The translations under genes and the position numbers were made by a program. Positions 26,324 to 35,466 of a DNA stretch of 64,000 nt are shown piece by piece; position 1 is the stretch's first letter, and each line of letters starts with the position of its first letter. The stretch covers positions 721,878 to 785,877 of the forward strand of contig PIZR01000002.1 in the NCBI GenBank assembly GCA_002835675.1, given 5' to 3'. The notes below the pieces were generated by a model. It had not been told where the DNA came from and did no database searches. It saw nothing but the letters and a program-made list of their open reading frames with translations. This DNA comes from Bacillus sp. BA3 (GTDB lineage: Bacteria > Bacillota > Bacilli > Bacillales > DSM-1321).

Positions 26324-28021
26324 TTAAGCTTCTTTTCTTTCCTCGGATATTTTTTTCTTTTCCTCCTCGATTAGGACCCTTCTCAGGATCTTTCCTATCG
26401 TCGTTTTTGGAAGTTCATTCCTGAATTCATAGCTGCGCGGCACCTTATAGGAAGCCAGGTTCTTTCTGGCAAATTCATTCAATTCCTCTTCTGTGACCCT
26501 CGCATTTTTTTTCAGTACGACATAGGCCTTGACGGTTTCCCCGCGATATGGGTCAGGGATACCTGCCACAACCACTTCCTGTATGGCCTCATGCTCGTAT
26601 AGCACCTCTTCCACCTCACGTGGATATATATTGAAACCGCCTGCAATGATTGTATCCTTTTTCCTCTCGACTACATAAAAGAACCCCTGCTCATCCATGT
26701 AACCCAGATCGCCAGTAAGCAGCCAGCCATTTTTAAAGGTTTTTTCCGTTTCATCCGGACGATTCCAATATCCTTGCATCACCTGTGGTCCTTTTATTGC
26801 AATCTCTCCAATTTCATTCGGAGGAAGCTCTTCAAAGTTTTCCAGGGACAGAATCACCGAGTCGGTATCTGGCCAAGGCAGTCCAACGCTTCCTTTTACA
26901 CGCGGCTGATCCCAAATGAAATTAGCATGTGTCACCGGTGAGGTTTCTGAAAGCCCATAGCCTTCAACAAGCTTTCCGCCGGTAATTTTCTCAAACTGCT
27001 CCTGGACCTCTAAGGGCAATGATGCAGAACCGCTTATACAGGCATTGATGGAAGAAAGGTCATATTTGGCGATATCCGGATGGTTCAAGAGGCCAATATA
27101 CATCGTCGGTGCTCCTGGAAACATGGTCGGTTTCTGTTTTTGAATGGTTTTAAGCGTCGCTTCGACATCAAATTTTGGCATGATGATCATGGTGTTCCCT
27201 TCCATGACGGATAAAACCAAAACTGTAGTCATACCGTATACATGGAAGAAAGGCAGAATCGCAAGGATCCTTTCCTCACCGCGCTTATTTTTATAAAGCC
27301 ATGCATTGCACATTTTCGTATTTGCCAGCATGTTCTTATGGGTAAGCATGACCCCTTTGGGAAAGCCTGTTGTCCCACCTGTATATTGCAAAAGCGCAAG
27401 GTCATTATCCACATCGATTGGCACTGTGACTTCTTCAGTGATCTTTCGTTTCATGATTTCGGAAAATAAATGATGATTCCCTTCATGCTCCACATTGATG
27501 ACAATGCCGTATTGCTTTTTTTGGATAAAAGGATAGATAAGATTTTTCGGGAATGGTAAATATTCCTTGATAGCGGTTACAATTATATGTTCTATATCCG
27601 TTCTTGATGCCACCGCTGTGACACGGGGAAATAAAATATCCATCGCTAAAATTATTTTCGCTCCGGAATCTTTCATTTGATATTCTAATTCACGTTCCGT
27701 ATAGGTTGGATTCGTTTGAACCACGACTCCGCCGGCCATCAAAATCCCAAAAAAGCTTATGACACCCTGAGGGCAGTTTGGAAGCATGACGGCAACGCGT
27801 TCACCTTTTTGAAGACCGATACTTTTTAAATAGGCTGCAAACTTTATAGCCGATTCATGCACTTCCCGGAAAGTTAATTCTTTTCCCTGGAAATGAATCG
27901 ATACTTTATCAGGGAATTCTTCAGCTGATTCCTTCAAAAAAGAATAAAGAGGTTTATCTTCGTACGACAAAACAGCGGGTATCTGTTCCGGATAAATAGC
28001 TTGCCATGGCTTATTGCTCAT
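26324..28021 (-). CDS. lcfA: long-chain fatty-acid-CoA ligase
   Basis: 565 aa from ATG 28021, preceded by AAGGAGGGGG. It activates fatty acids with ATP and CoA. AMP-binding motifs are YTGGTTGFPKG, GYGLSETSP, TGDLGYMDEQG and the catalytic lysine region PKTTIGKILRR near the end. It precedes fadR, the B. subtilis order. A GC hairpin without T-run (about 26283-26303) follows its stop. Confidence 0.96.
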   Translation of the reverse strand: MSNKPWQAIYPEQIPAVLSYEDKPLYSFLKESAEEFPDKVSIHFQGKELTFREVHESAIKFAAYLKSIGLQKGERVAVMLPNCPQGVISFFGILMAGGVVVQTNPTYTERELEYQMKDSGAKIILAMDILFPRVTAVASRTDIEHIIVTAIKEYLPFPKNLIYPFIQKKQYGIVINVEHEGNHHLFSEIMKRKITEEVTVPIDVDNDLALLQYTGGTTGFPKGVMLTHKNMLANTKMCNAWLYKNKRGEERILAILPFFHVYGMTTVLVLSVMEGNTMIIMPKFDVEATLKTIQKQKPTMFPGAPTMYIGLLNHPDIAKYDLSSINACISGSASLPLEVQEQFEKITGGKLVEGYGLSETSPVTHANFIWDQPRVKGSVGLPWPDTDSVILSLENFEELPPNEIGEIAIKGPQVMQGYWNRPDETEKTFKNGWLLTGDLGYMDEQGFFYVVERKKDTIIAGGFNIYPREVEEVLYEHEAIQEVVVAGIPDPYRGETVKAYVVLKKNARVTEEELNEFARKNLASYKVPRSYEFRNELPKTTIGKILRRVLIEEEKKKISEERKEA

Positions 28022-28059
28022 TTGCCCCCTCCTTCTGAATATTCTCAATACTCTTAATC

Positions 28060-28088
28060 ATTATAATACAATCGGGATTTTCTTACAA
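28060..28088 (-). promoter_or_regulatory. sigma-A promoter of lcfA
   Basis: TTGTAA (28083-28088) and TATAAT (28060-28065) are 17 bp apart on the minus strand. I see no clear FadR box next to it. Confidence 0.7.
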
Positions 28089-28181
28089 TTGCCGAATTTC
28101 AGAGTATAAAGACCTTATGATGAGAAGCAGACCAGTATATATCCTATGCCAACCACAGGGAACGAAATACATTAAAAGAGA

Positions 28182-28209
28182 GAAAAAAAAGGAGTGGATC
28201 CACTCCTTA
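28182..28209 (-). terminator. terminator in the lcfA-yshE gap
   Basis: AAGGAGTGGATCCACTCCTT is a perfect palindrome followed on the minus strand by eight T. No intact gene was recognised just upstream of it. Confidence 0.8.
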
Positions 28210-28412
28210 CAGACTGTAGACAAATTAGGGTAGAACCAGTTTACCTTCAATTCTAGTGAAGGTTTCATCTCATATAAGTTTGCATGCACGGTAAAGCATT
28301 AAGCGATAATGCTTCATTCTTTTGTATCAATTTGGAGTGAACCATATTTCTCTTCCTTTGCCGTAAAGTCTATTTGACCAATGTTATTTCTAACTTTTGT
28401 AAGAGTTCAAAT
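28205..28412. other. gap with a repeat fragment and a possible gene remnant
   Basis: At 28209-28230 the plus strand reads ACAGACTGTAGACAAATTAG, almost the same as the tail of the dispersed repeat at 40932-40951. A minus-strand frame without start (28406-28314) reads like a protein C-terminus (IGQIDFTAKEEKYGSLQI). It could be a leftover of a lost gene ending at the 28182 terminator. I cannot name it. Confidence 0.35.
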
Positions 28413-28438
28413 AAAAGAAGCGGCACAATGGCCGCTTC
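28411..28438 (-). terminator. terminator after the 27-aa ORF
   Basis: GAAGCGGC and GCCGCTTC form a perfect 8-bp stem followed by TTTTATTT on the minus strand. The stem overlaps the stop codon of the 27-aa frame. Confidence 0.85.
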
Positions 28439-28520
28439 AATTGAAGAATGTCATATAAATGATTCCAAACAGAAAAAAGATACCGCAACAAACAATTAAT
28501 ACTTTTGCAAGTTTCTCCAC
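28437..28520 (-). CDS. 27-aa single-helix membrane peptide
   Basis: A GTG start (28520-28518) after GAGGGAGTAAG encodes 27 residues: MEKLAK, a hydrophobic helix (VLIVCCGIFFLFGIIY), and a short end. The size, the ribosome site, the terminator just at the stop and the position 25 bp after yshE suggest a real membrane microprotein. I do not recognise a family. It probably shares the yshE transcript. Confidence 0.5.
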   Translation of the reverse strand: MEKLAKVLIVCCGIFFLFGIIYMTFFN

Positions 28521-28545
28521 AGCTTACTCCCTCTCATGAAGGGCA

Positions 28546-28953
28546 TTAAGAAATTCCGGCGCCGATGACAAAAGATAATGCGATTGATATGATCATCGAT
28601 AGGAATCCAACTGCCCGATTATCTTTTTGTATTTCTTCATCTATTTTAAATCCAGGAGTCATAAATTCAAAAATGAAATACCCGATTAACAGCAGGACAA
28701 ATCCGTATACGCCCCAGCCAATCATGGTAAGAAGCGAATTCTGATGGAGAATGGACTGTTGGAATACATAGGCGATCCCAAATATTTTACCACCTGTTGC
28801 CAATGCGACAGAAAGGTTTCCCTGTTTGATTTCCTCCCAGTTCTTGTACTTTGTGACAAGTTCAAAAATGGCTAAAAAAACAATCATGCACAAAATAACG
28901 ACACTGTAACGAGCAGCTATATATACATATTCATTTTCCCACATGTTCTCCAT
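28546..28953 (-). CDS. yshE: DUF350 membrane protein YshE
   Basis: 135 aa with four membrane helices; two DUF350 repeats of about 60 residues each (VVILCMIVFLAIFELVTKY; GYFIFEFMTPGFKIDEEIQ). Function unknown. GGGAG precedes the ATG. It lies between mutS2 and lcfA, as in B. subtilis. Confidence 0.9.
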   Translation of the reverse strand: MENMWENEYVYIAARYSVVILCMIVFLAIFELVTKYKNWEEIKQGNLSVALATGGKIFGIAYVFQQSILHQNSLLTMIGWGVYGFVLLLIGYFIFEFMTPGFKIDEEIQKDNRAVGFLSMIISIALSFVIGAGIS

Positions 28954-29018
28954 GGTCCAACTCCCGAATGGTAACTAGCCACCCGGCTTGGCTAAATAGC
29001 CGGAGTGACCGCTTTCCT

Positions 29019-31373
29019 TTATTTAAATTCCACCACCGTAACACCTGTTCCGCCTTCACCGGCTTCCCCGAAGCGAATCTTTTTGACAGAGCGGTGATTT
29101 TTCAAGTATTCCTGGACTCCGGACCGAAGAGCGCCCGTTCCTTTACCATGAATGATGGAAACACTCGAATAACCGGCCAAAAGAGCATCATCAATGTACT
29201 TTTCCACTCTTGAAATTGCATTTTCAAAGCGTTCTCCACGGAGGTCAAGTTCCACGCTAACATGATAATCGCGGCCTTTGATTGTGGTAAGCGGCTTTGT
29301 TTCTTTTACTTTTGTGCTCTTGATGAATTCCAGGTCAGACTCCTTCACCTTCATCTTCATGATGCCGATCTGAACCTGCCATTCATTATTTGAGACCTTC
29401 TCAATCAAGTGACCTTTTTGACCAAAGCTTACTACCTTAACTTCATCTCCAGGTTTCAAGCTTTTATCCAACGGCTTAGCAGCTTTATTTGACGTTTTTT
29501 TCACTTTAGGCGCTGCTTCTTCAAGCCGCTTTTTGGCATCGATCAGTTCATGCTCTTTAACATCGGCATGCTTTTCCAGTCGCAGTTTACGTAAATCGGC
29601 AATGATCGCTTCCGCTTCCTTTTGTGCATTTTCAACGATTGCTGCTGCCTGTTTTGCTGCCTTTTCGACCATCGCATCCCGTTCTTCATGGTACTCATCA
29701 ATTTGCCTTTGAAGGTCTTTATGAAGAATTTCCGCCTCTTTCAGGTGATTCTTGGCTTCCAGCTCCTCTTCTTCAGCCTTCTTGCGGCTGTCCTCAAGGG
29801 ATGCTATCATATTTTCAACTTTATTCGTGTCCTCACCAATATGACTGCGGGCGCTGCTTATCACGCTTTCTTCCAAACCAAGACGCTTGGAAATTTCAAA
29901 AGCATTACTCCGCCCTGGTACACCGATCAAAAGTTTGTAGGTGGGACTCAAGGTTTCCACATTAAATTCGACGCTTGCATTAATGACGCCTTCCCGATCA
30001 TATCCATACGCTTTTAATTCCGGGTAATGTGTCGTTGCAATTACACGTGCTCCGCGCTTATACACTTCATCCAAAATGGAAATCGCCAAAGCGGCACCTT
30101 CCTGTGGATCTGTTCCCGCTCCAAGCTCATCGAATAAAACAAGGCTGTCATAATCGACATGCTTAAGGATATCGACAATGTTGACCATATGCGAAGAGAA
30201 TGTACTTAAGCTTTGTTCAATCGACTGTTCATCGCCAATATCGGCATAAACAGAAGAAAACACAGCCGTTTCGGAACCATCCAGCGCAGGGATTTGCAGA
30301 CCCGACTGGGCCATTAACGTACAGAGGCCTATCGTTTTCAGGGTAACCGTCTTCCCTCCTGTATTCGGACCGGTGATGACGATTGTCGTAAATTCATCAC
30401 CAAGAAAAATATCATTGGCTACGACAACATCACTCGGAATGAGCGGATGTTTCGCTTTGAATAATTTCACGCGTCCCTCATTATTCAGAATCGGCTTGGA
30501 TCCTTTTATCGCTTTTGCATATTTTGCCTTGGCAACAAGGAAATCTATTTGTGCAAGCACTTTGACATTATGAAGCAATTCAGGGGTGAACGCACCGACT
30601 TTTTCCGATAGTTCAACCAATATCCGTTCTATTTCCTGCGTTTCCTTCACACGGGTTTCCTGCAGGACATTATTCAGTTGAACAATTGCTTGCGGTTCAA
30701 TGAACAACGTCTGCCCTGATGATGATTGATCATGAATGATTCCGCCATATACACTGCGGTATTCCTGTTTTACCGGGATGACGAATCGATCATTCCGGAT
30801 GGTGATGATGGCATCGGATAACATTGTTGATGCATTTGAAGAACGGATCATACTTTCCAATTTTTCCCTGACGCGACTTTCGTTCGTCCGAATTTGGTTT
30901 CTTAGGGTACGAAGCTTGTCGCTGGCAGAATCCATCACTTCGCCATGTTCGCTTACTGCAAACGTAATTTCCTGTTGCAAATCAATCAACGGATGAAGGG
31001 AATCGATATATTCAGCTAATAGCGGAACATCAATTTCCTGCTCTGCGAGTTCTTCGAAAAAACGGCTGAGGATCCTGCCGGCACGAATCGTACTCGCAAG
31101 TTCCATCAGTTCCATCGGTGAGAGCATTCCGCCAATCTGTGCCCTTTTTGCATGTGGACGGATATCGAAAATCCCGCCCAATGGCAAGTTACCTTTCAAC
31201 CGGACGATTTTGGCTGACTCATCTGTTTCTTCCTGCCATCTCGACACTTCTTCAAAATCCGTGGAAGGCATTAATTGCTCTGCCTTCTCTTTTCCTATGG
31301 ATGAGGATGCGTGTGAGATTAATTGTTCTTTTATTTTATGAAATTCCAATGTCTTTAAAGCTTTTTTATGCAT
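29019..31373 (-). CDS. mutS2: MutS2 endonuclease/ribosome-rescue ATPase
   Basis: 784 aa (B. subtilis MutSB 785). MutS core and ATPase with Walker A GPNTGGKT (about 332-339) and Walker [14 protein letters not shown]; a long coiled coil at about 515-620; a KOW-like strand region; and a C-terminal Smr domain with [10 protein letters not shown] and HGKGTGALR. Reported roles are anti-recombination and splitting of collided ribosomes. Not part of mismatch repair. Confidence 0.97.
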   Translation of the reverse strand: MHKKALKTLEFHKIKEQLISHASSSIGKEKAEQLMPSTDFEEVSRWQEETDESAKIVRLKGNLPLGGIFDIRPHAKRAQIGGMLSPMELMELASTIRAGRILSRFFEELAEQEIDVPLLAEYIDSLHPLIDLQQEITFAVSEHGEVMDSASDKLRTLRNQIRTNESRVREKLESMIRSSNASTMLSDAIITIRNDRFVIPVKQEYRSVYGGIIHDQSSSGQTLFIEPQAIVQLNNVLQETRVKETQEIERILVELSEKVGAFTPELLHNVKVLAQIDFLVAKAKYAKAIKGSKPILNNEGRVKLFKAKHPLIPSDVVVANDIFLGDEFTTIVITGPNTGGKTVTLKTIGLCTLMAQSGLQIPALDGSETAVFSSVYADIGDEQSIEQSLSTFSSHMVNIVDILKHVDYDSLVLFDELGAGTDPQEGAALAISILDEVYKRGARVIATTHYPELKAYGYDREGVINASVEFNVETLSPTYKLLIGVPGRSNAFEISKRLGLEESVISSARSHIGEDTNKVENMIASLEDSRKKAEEEELEAKNHLKEAEILHKDLQRQIDEYHEERDAMVEKAAKQAAAIVENAQKEAEAIIADLRKLRLEKHADVKEHELIDAKKRLEEAAPKVKKTSNKAAKPLDKSLKPGDEVKVVSFGQKGHLIEKVSNNEWQVQIGIMKMKVKESDLEFIKSTKVKETKPLTTIKGRDYHVSVELDLRGERFENAISRVEKYIDDALLAGYSSVSIIHGKGTGALRSGVQEYLKNHRSVKKIRFGEAGEGGTGVTVVEFK

Positions 31374-31408
31374 GGAGTTAAAGCTCCTCCTTATTTATGG
31401 GCAAATAG

Positions 31409-33127
31409 TTAATCATTTCTCTTTAAAAACGCCAATAATCCATCCGTATCCCTTGCATTAAGAACCGTTGATTCTTTAATCCAGCCCTTTTTGGCTGACG
31501 AGACCCCAACAGGCATATGTTCAAGCATGTCGATGCTGTGGGCATCCGTATTGATTATGATAGGAACTCCCGCTTCTTGCGCCTTGCGCAGATGGGGAGG
31601 TGCCAAATCCAATCGGTTCGGATTCGCATTCAATTCCAAGGCGGTATTCGTTTCACGAGCCAGTTCGATCAGCATCTCTATATCCACATCATATCCGGCG
31701 CGTCTGCCAATGATCCTTCCCGTTGGATGGGCGATGATATCTACATGCGGATTATTCAGTGCCGTTTTTAAGCGCTCCATGATCGTTTCCCGCGGCTGTG
31801 AAAAGCTTGAGTGAATCGATGCGATCACCAAATCCATCTCTGCAAGCAGCTCATCGTCATAATCAAGTGTCCCATCAGGAAGTATATCCATTTCAATCCC
31901 TGAAAGAACGGTAAAGTCAGCGTATTTTTCATTAAGTTCATGGATGATTCGTTTTTGTTCTCGTAAACGTTCCGCGGTCAAGCCGTTCGCCACTTTCAGA
32001 TATTGCGAATGATCGGTGATGGCCATATATCGATACCCTTTTGCACGGCATGCTTCAATCATTTCTTCAATCGTATGAGCTCCATCACTCCATGTGGTAT
32101 GCATATGCAGATCACCTTTAATGGCCTCTAAAGATATGAGAGGTTCATTAGCATCATAATGCTCGACTTCCGTTCCATCTTCACGTATTTCTGGCGGAAT
32201 GAAAGGAAGGCCAAAATGGTTATAAAATTGTTCTTCCGTTTCAAACGTCAATACATCACCGGTTTCAGTCACTTCCACCCCATATTCGCTGATTTTCTCT
32301 CCGCGATCTTTAGCAAGCTGGCGCATCCGCACATTGTGATCCTTCGAACCTGTAAAATGATGGAGTGTCGTGATGAATTCCTTATCCTTAACGATTCGGA
32401 AATCAACAGAAATATCATATTCATAATCAAGCACGACCGATACTTTTGTATCACCGGCCGCAATTACCTGCTTTATCCCTTTCATTGCTAGCAGTTGATT
32501 TTTAACCTCTTCGGGATGATCTGTCGAAATGATGAAATCTAGGTCCTTGATCGTTTCCCTCATGCGCCGGATGCTGCCGGCCCTGGAAGAACGGATGATG
32601 TATTCCATGTTAGCAAGGGCCGTTTCAATATCAGCCGCAATCGGCCTCATGAAGGCAAGGGGGAGTCGATCGGGCCTTGAACCCGCCTCGGCAATTGCAG
32701 ACAGGATCTTCTCTTCCGTTTTTTTGCCGAAACCGGCAAGCGCCGCGACCCTGCCTTCTTCACAAGCGATTTTAAGATCATTCACATCTTTGACATGCAG
32801 CTCTTTATGAAGCTTGGCAATTTTCTTCCCGCCCAAACCTTGAAGCTGCAAGAGCGGAATCAATCCTTTTGGTACCTGCTCCTGAAGCTCTTCAAGTACA
32901 GTCGATTTCCCCTCATTTATATACTCTTCGATGACGGATGCCGTTCCTTTCCCGATTCCATTTAAAGCGGTAAAATCTTCGATCTCCGACAGGCTCCGGT
33001 CATCCGTTTCCAAGGCGCCTGCTGCCTTTCGGAAAGCTGAAACCTTGAACGGGTTCTCTCCTTTTAATTCCATATATATTGCAATTTTTTCTAATAATTT
33101 AATGATATCTTTTTTATTAATTGTCAT
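31409..33127 (-). CDS. polX: DNA polymerase X family polymerase/3'-5' exonuclease
   Basis: 572 aa. An N-terminal helix-hairpin-helix and Pol X part has GSIRRMRETIKDLDF with the DxD metal pair and the third aspartate in YDISVDF. A C-terminal PHP nuclease domain (about 335-570) has DLHMHTTWSDG, ITDHSQYL and NTDAH. It fills gaps in base-excision repair. Its GGCGGTG ribosome site precedes the ATG; it is separated from cvpA by a putative terminator. Confidence 0.96.
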   Translation of the reverse strand: MTINKKDIIKLLEKIAIYMELKGENPFKVSAFRKAAGALETDDRSLSEIEDFTALNGIGKGTASVIEEYINEGKSTVLEELQEQVPKGLIPLLQLQGLGGKKIAKLHKELHVKDVNDLKIACEEGRVAALAGFGKKTEEKILSAIAEAGSRPDRLPLAFMRPIAADIETALANMEYIIRSSRAGSIRRMRETIKDLDFIISTDHPEEVKNQLLAMKGIKQVIAAGDTKVSVVLDYEYDISVDFRIVKDKEFITTLHHFTGSKDHNVRMRQLAKDRGEKISEYGVEVTETGDVLTFETEEQFYNHFGLPFIPPEIREDGTEVEHYDANEPLISLEAIKGDLHMHTTWSDGAHTIEEMIEACRAKGYRYMAITDHSQYLKVANGLTAERLREQKRIIHELNEKYADFTVLSGIEMDILPDGTLDYDDELLAEMDLVIASIHSSFSQPRETIMERLKTALNNPHVDIIAHPTGRIIGRRAGYDVDIEMLIELARETNTALELNANPNRLDLAPPHLRKAQEAGVPIIINTDAHSIDMLEHMPVGVSSAKKGWIKESTVLNARDTDGLLAFLKRND

Positions 33128-33247
33128 TTAATTCACCGCCGGAAAAATTAGTAGGGTCTCCCATGTTCACTTTCTTAAAGATACCTTTCTTGGAGGTAAA
33201 GTACAAGCTGTCCAATTCTTAACTTAGGGGGAGTTACATGCTGCTAC

Positions 33248-33314
33248 ATAAAAAGGGGCCTCCCCCGTTCAAAGTATAGGAATCCAGGACTTTGAGAAAG
33301 GGAGGCAGGCCCAC
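33248..33314 (-). terminator. putative terminator of zapA-cvpA
   Basis: On the minus strand GGGCCTGCCTCCC pairs with GGGGGAGGCCCC around a loop of about 33 bases, followed by TTTTTA. The loop is long, so it is only probable. Confidence 0.5.
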
Positions 33315-33325
33315 TTATACTGACA

Positions 33326-33871
33326 TTAAGATTGTTTTAGATCATGAAACCAAAGTTCCTTCACCTGCTCGGATAGGAACGGCGTATGTTTCACGATCGA
33401 TTCTGCCAGAAACGAGCCCGTTAATGGTTTCTGGATTGAATCCATTGGCAGCATGGCAGCTATATATAATATAATAAACATGATAAGATAGACTTCGAGA
33501 AAGCCCAATATCCCTCCACCCCAGCGATTCAGCTGCTTTAATATCGGAAGATGGGTAATGAAGTTGAGCATGGATCCTATCATTTGCCAAAGAATCTTGG
33601 CAGCAAAGAAAATGATTGCAAAGGCAATTGCATTGTAATACGCCGTATCAAGCCCGACTGTATCGAAAAACATATTAAGGGTCGAGGAATCTCCCATCGT
33701 TGGAAAAGGAATCCACAATTTCAAATTGGGAGCAAGATCTCCGTAAAATACATAGGCGACGATGAAGGCTACTATGAACCCTGTCATATGAACCGTTTGT
33801 AAAATGAAGCCACGCTTTAAACCGATTAATAAACCGATTAAAAGAATGGCCAGAATTGCTAAATCAAGCAT
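33326..33871 (-). CDS. yshB: CvpA family membrane protein (YshB)
   Basis: 181 aa with four membrane helices (opening ILAILLIGLLIGLKRGF), the colicin V production protein family. Function in Bacillus unknown. It is 5 bp after zapA, so the two are co-transcribed, the conserved Bacillus arrangement zapA-yshB-polX. Confidence 0.9.
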   Translation of the reverse strand: MLDLAILAILLIGLLIGLKRGFILQTVHMTGFIVAFIVAYVFYGDLAPNLKLWIPFPTMGDSSTLNMFFDTVGLDTAYYNAIAFAIIFFAAKILWQMIGSMLNFITHLPILKQLNRWGGGILGFLEVYLIMFIILYIAAMLPMDSIQKPLTGSFLAESIVKHTPFLSEQVKELWFHDLKQS

Positions 33872-33875
33872 GTAC

Positions 33876-34136
33876 TCAGTCCTTCTCTCTCTTTAATTCC
33901 AGTTGAAGCTGGTCTAATTCATCTTTTAATTTAATATATTCGTGGATGGTATTCACGGCCGTTAGCACCGCTAGCTTACTTGTATCCAAGTATGGATTTT
34001 TCATCCTGATCTCTCTCATTTTTTCGTCAACCATCGAAGCGACCAGGCGCATATGACTTGCGCTTTCTGTGCCGACGATTGTATATGGTTGTCCGTATAT
34101 ATCAACTGTTGTTTTATTTCGTTTATCGTCTGACAA
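33876..34136 (-). CDS. zapA: cell division protein ZapA
   Basis: 86 aa. It binds and bundles FtsZ at midcell. The N-terminal part ([27 protein letters not shown]) and a C-terminal coiled coil ([16 protein letters not shown]) are typical. First gene of zapA-yshB, divergent from rnhC. Confidence 0.93.
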   Translation of the reverse strand: MSDDKRNKTTVDIYGQPYTIVGTESASHMRLVASMVDEKMREIRMKNPYLDTSKLAVLTAVNTIHEYIKLKDELDQLQLELKREKD

Positions 34137-34309
34137 AATGATGCCCCCAATCTAAACAATCCTAATTCTATCATATCACGAAGTTTTTCGTCATGAAAGA
34201 GAGTACATCGTCATTTCTCGCATAAAAATTTCAATAATTTGTCAAACGAAAACGAATTTTAGGAAGAGGATTACCTAATAAACAAAATGAAGTTAGGAGC
34301 TTACCCATT

Positions 34310-35269
34310 ATGTCCCATGTTGTTTTACTTATCAGCCCTGAACAAATAAAGGCTATGAAGTCCCACTATTCTTCATCCTTGGCCGTCAAGCTGCCGCCCG
34401 GGAGCATCTTTTCCGCCAAACCGCCGCTATGTACGGTGACCGCCTATAAATCTGGAAAGGTGCTTTTTCAGGGTAAAAATGCCGAGCTAGAAGCAGTAAA
34501 ATGGCAAAATGGCACCACTGCTGCTGCTCCAAAGAAAAAAACGACATCCTCTGCATCAGTCAATGTCCATCGATATTCGCCGCCTGCAAATATCGGAACC
34601 ATGTCTGTGATTGGATCCGATGAGGTCGGAACAGGAGACTATTTCGGCCCGATCACCGTCGTAGCCGTATATGCAAAAAAGGAACAACTAGCCCTATTAA
34701 AGGAGCTTGGTGTCCAGGATTCCAAAAATCTCAAAGATCCACAGATCATCGAAATCGCCAAACAGATTAAGGATGTAGTGCCATTCAGCCTGCTCACATG
34801 CGACAACCCGAAATATAATGCGCTCCAGGCAAAGGGAATGTCACAAGGAAAAATGAAGGCACTCCTCCATAACCAAGCAATCAAGAATCTCATGCAAAAA
34901 ATCCACCCGGAACAAGCGGAAGCGGTCCTTATTGATCAATTCGCTCAACCAGAGGTATTTTTCAATTACCTTAAAGGGCAAGAACTATTTCAAGCTAACG
35001 CCACCTATCTATGCACAAAAGCGGAAGGCATACACCTTGGAGTAGCAGCCGCATCCATCCTGGCCCGATATGCATTCGTGAAACGCTTTGACTTGCTGAG
35101 TGAAAAGGCCGGATTCAAAATCCCTAAAGGAGCCGGATTTGCAGTCGATGAAGCGGCCGCAAGATTGATTCATGAAAAAGGAATCGATTCATTAAACGAA
35201 TTCACGAAAACCCACTTCGCCAATACAGAAAAAGCGAAGCGACTATATCAACAGAAATATCATAAATAG
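34310..35269 (+). CDS. rnhC: ribonuclease HIII
   Basis: 319 aa. An N-terminal TBP-like domain (about 1-80) is followed by the RNase H fold with GSDEVGTGDYFGP (catalytic Asp-Glu), VLIDQFAQ and GVAAASILAR. It cleaves the RNA of RNA:DNA hybrids. TAGGAG lies ten bases before the ATG. A strong terminator follows at 35274. Confidence 0.96.
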   Translation: MSHVVLLISPEQIKAMKSHYSSSLAVKLPPGSIFSAKPPLCTVTAYKSGKVLFQGKNAELEAVKWQNGTTAAAPKKKTTSSASVNVHRYSPPANIGTMSVIGSDEVGTGDYFGPITVVAVYAKKEQLALLKELGVQDSKNLKDPQIIEIAKQIKDVVPFSLLTCDNPKYNALQAKGMSQGKMKALLHNQAIKNLMQKIHPEQAEAVLIDQFAQPEVFFNYLKGQELFQANATYLCTKAEGIHLGVAAASILARYAFVKRFDLLSEKAGFKIPKGAGFAVDEAAARLIHEKGIDSLNEFTKTHFANTEKAKRLYQQKYHK

Positions 35270-35273
35270 AAGA

Positions 35274-35308
35274 AAGCGGCTGACCTTTTGGAAAAGCCGC
35301 CTTTTTCT
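35274..35308 (+). terminator. terminator of rnhC
   Basis: AAGCGGCT and AGCCGCC pair and are followed by TTTTTCT. The tandem repeat array begins at its end. Confidence 0.85.
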
Positions 35309-35425
35309 CGTGAGTTCGCGCTTTTTACTCGTGAGTTCGCTCCATTTACTCGTGAGTTCGCTCCATTTACTCGTGAATTATCGCAATTTACTCGTGAATT
35401 TGCACTATTTACTCGTAAAATCCTA
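35307..35425. repeat. six-unit 21-bp tandem repeat
   Basis: The motif CTCGTGAGTTCGC recurs at 35307, 35328, 35349, 35370, 35391 and 35412, an exact 21-bp period. Units 3 and 4 are nearly identical; later units drift (CTCGTGAATTTGC, CTCGTAAAATC). The array lies between the rnhC and pheT terminators, outside any gene. Because 21 is divisible by three, an open frame runs through it (FTREFAP repeats), but that frame has no proper start and runs into pheT on the other strand. Confidence 0.9.
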
Positions 35426-35463
35426 AAAGACAGCTCCCCAAGATTCAGGGAGCTGTCTTTTTG
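35425..35463 (-). terminator. terminator of pheST
   Basis: AAAGACAGCTCCC pairs with GGGAGCTGTCTTT around a 10-base loop; T-runs on both strands. Confidence 0.85.
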
Positions 35464-35466
35464 GTT

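Noticed and set aside
28083..28289. Minus-strand 68-codon frame between lcfA and yshE
   Set aside because: It reads straight through the strong terminator at 28182-28209 and through the lcfA promoter.
28979..29003. Terminator of mutS2
   Set aside because: CCGGCT/AGCCGG forms a short stem without a T-run on the minus strand.
35307..35425. Possible CRISPR array
   Set aside because: Units are contiguous, with no spacers between repeats and no cas genes nearby.
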